A DNA stretch of 64,000 nt from Meiothermus sp. QL-1. Its GTDB lineage: Bacteria; Deinococcota; Deinococci; Deinococcales; Thermaceae. The notes under the pieces are model-generated. The model was given only the letters and a program-made list of their open reading frames with translations. It was not told the DNA's origin and did not search any database. Shown here one piece after another: positions 63,635 to 64,000 of the stretch; positions within the stretch are counted from its first letter, which is position 1; the number at the start of each line of letters is the position of its first letter. The stretch covers positions 62,001 to 126,000 of the forward strand of contig NZ_QQSV01000003.1 of the NCBI RefSeq assembly GCF_003351145.1. Reading direction: 5' to 3'. The translations under genes and the position numbers were made by a program.

Positions 63635-64000
63635 GCCCGGCGGCGAAGCCCCTGCCAGACCAGCCCCAGGGCCAGAAGCCCCAGCCCCTGCAGCTCCATC
63701 TGGGGGTTGTTGGGGATGAGCAGGAAGGCCGAGGCCAGGTAGAGCAGGCGTTGGAGAGGGTTGGCCGGGCCCCACAGGTAGCCCAGGGTGGCCCCCGAAA
63801 AGGCTACCAGCCCCAGCAAAGCGCTCAGAACGATGCGGGCGCCCTCGAGTACCCCGTCTACCCCGATGAGCAAGAGCCCCGGGTTGAAGAAGACCATGTA
63901 GGCCAGAAGGGCGGTGCGCAGCTCGTAGACGAAGCCCTGCACCCCTGTTTGAAAGGGGTTGCCCCGGGCGATGGCCGAGGCAGCGTAGGCCGCTAGGGCC
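63631..64000 (-). CDS. Fused TRAP transporter permease (TAXI-type, DctQM), C-terminal part
   Basis: The frame runs off the window at 64000, so the start is missing; about 122 residues are present. The visible sequence AAYAASAIARGNPFQTG followed by AYMVFFNPGLLLIG is a close match to the C-terminal helices of 4TM/12TM fused TRAP permeases that pair with TAXI-type receptors. It ends LGLVWQGLRRRA. The membrane gene at 63194 is coupled to it. The receptor gene would be outside the window. Confidence 0.82.
   Translation of the reverse strand, partial: ALAAYAASAIARGNPFQTGVQGFVYELRTALLAYMVFFNPGLLLIGVDGVLEGARIVLSALLGLVAFSGATLGYLWGPANPLQRLLYLASAFLLIPNNPQMELQGLGLLALGLVWQGLRRRA

Noticed and set aside
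45865-64000. CRISPR arrays or insertion sequences
   Set aside because: Searched by eye for regularly spaced repeats and transposase-like frames here and in the rest of the window; none found.

Overview
The window is a GC-rich (about 68-70% by eye), densely packed bacterial chromosome segment of about 60 protein genes. It has one tRNA and no rRNA, transposase, prophage or CRISPR array. The protein set points to the Thermaceae (Thermus/Meiothermus group of Deinococcota), more likely a Meiothermus-type genome. The evidence is a Thermus-like Fe/Mn superoxide dismutase, a 406-residue PilC, an archaeal-type (AspRS2-like) aspartyl-tRNA synthetase, a GlnRS carrying a C-terminal GatB/YqeY-type extension, and a deoxyhypusine-synthase homologue. 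Many first genes have a TANNNT -10 box 6-10 nt before an ATG/GTG and no Shine-Dalgarno, the leaderless style reported for Deinococcus relatives.

Layout. 1-4.4 kb: end of rplJ, rplL, convergent ftsH, a TPR protein. 4.4-9.8 kb: ispH, a lower-GC methylase/nuclease (restriction-modification-like) pair, a tRNA-dihydrouridine synthase, then dprA and era-DUF2905 from a shared divergent promoter. 9.9-16.9 kb: deoxyhypusine-synthase homologue, then an IclR-controlled operon of a TRAP transporter (dctPQM) and 5-oxoprolinase genes (pxpA, fused pxpBC). 17-25.3 kb: a large methyltransferase-like/TPR/DUF2325-like protein, pyrF, a phytase-like secreted protein, an L-2-hydroxyglutarate-oxidase-like flavoprotein, phosphoglucomutase, a YdcF-type protein. 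25.4-31.8 kb: hflX behind a terminator-like leader; a reverse-strand run of metallophosphoesterase, holB, PSP1/RicT and a membrane protein; an acyl-CoA synthetase. 32-41.5 kb: four related lipoproteins with PEGA-like beta-sandwich repeats and beta-propeller-like C-termini, three preceded by a shared dyad. 41.4-53.6 kb: hemolysin-III protein, glnS, a Fur/PerR regulator with its own box, an FtsB/DivIC-like gene, a possible structured RNA, an LCP-family wall enzyme, pilC, scpB, a divergent ComB-like protein, a WecG/TagA glycosyltransferase, a CrtC-like lipoprotein, tatD, and aspS behind what looks like a leader-peptide attenuator. 53.6-64 kb: sbcD-sbcC-murJ and a small protein, a DUF1385 membrane protein, tRNA-Pro(CGG), sod, trpC, a patatin-like protein, and the 3' end of a fused TRAP permease.

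Most noteworthy are two candidate attenuators. One is upstream of aspS: promoter, 7-codon leader ORF with an Asn codon, two mutually exclusive hairpins. The other is upstream of hflX: promoter, short uORF, terminator-like hairpin. In each case no -10-like element was seen between the terminator and the gene. Next come the lipoprotein family with its shared upstream dyad, the likely horizontally acquired methylase/nuclease pair, and an unusual three-part methyltransferase/TPR/DUF2325 architecture. Everything here is read by eye; no homology search, folding or expression data were available.
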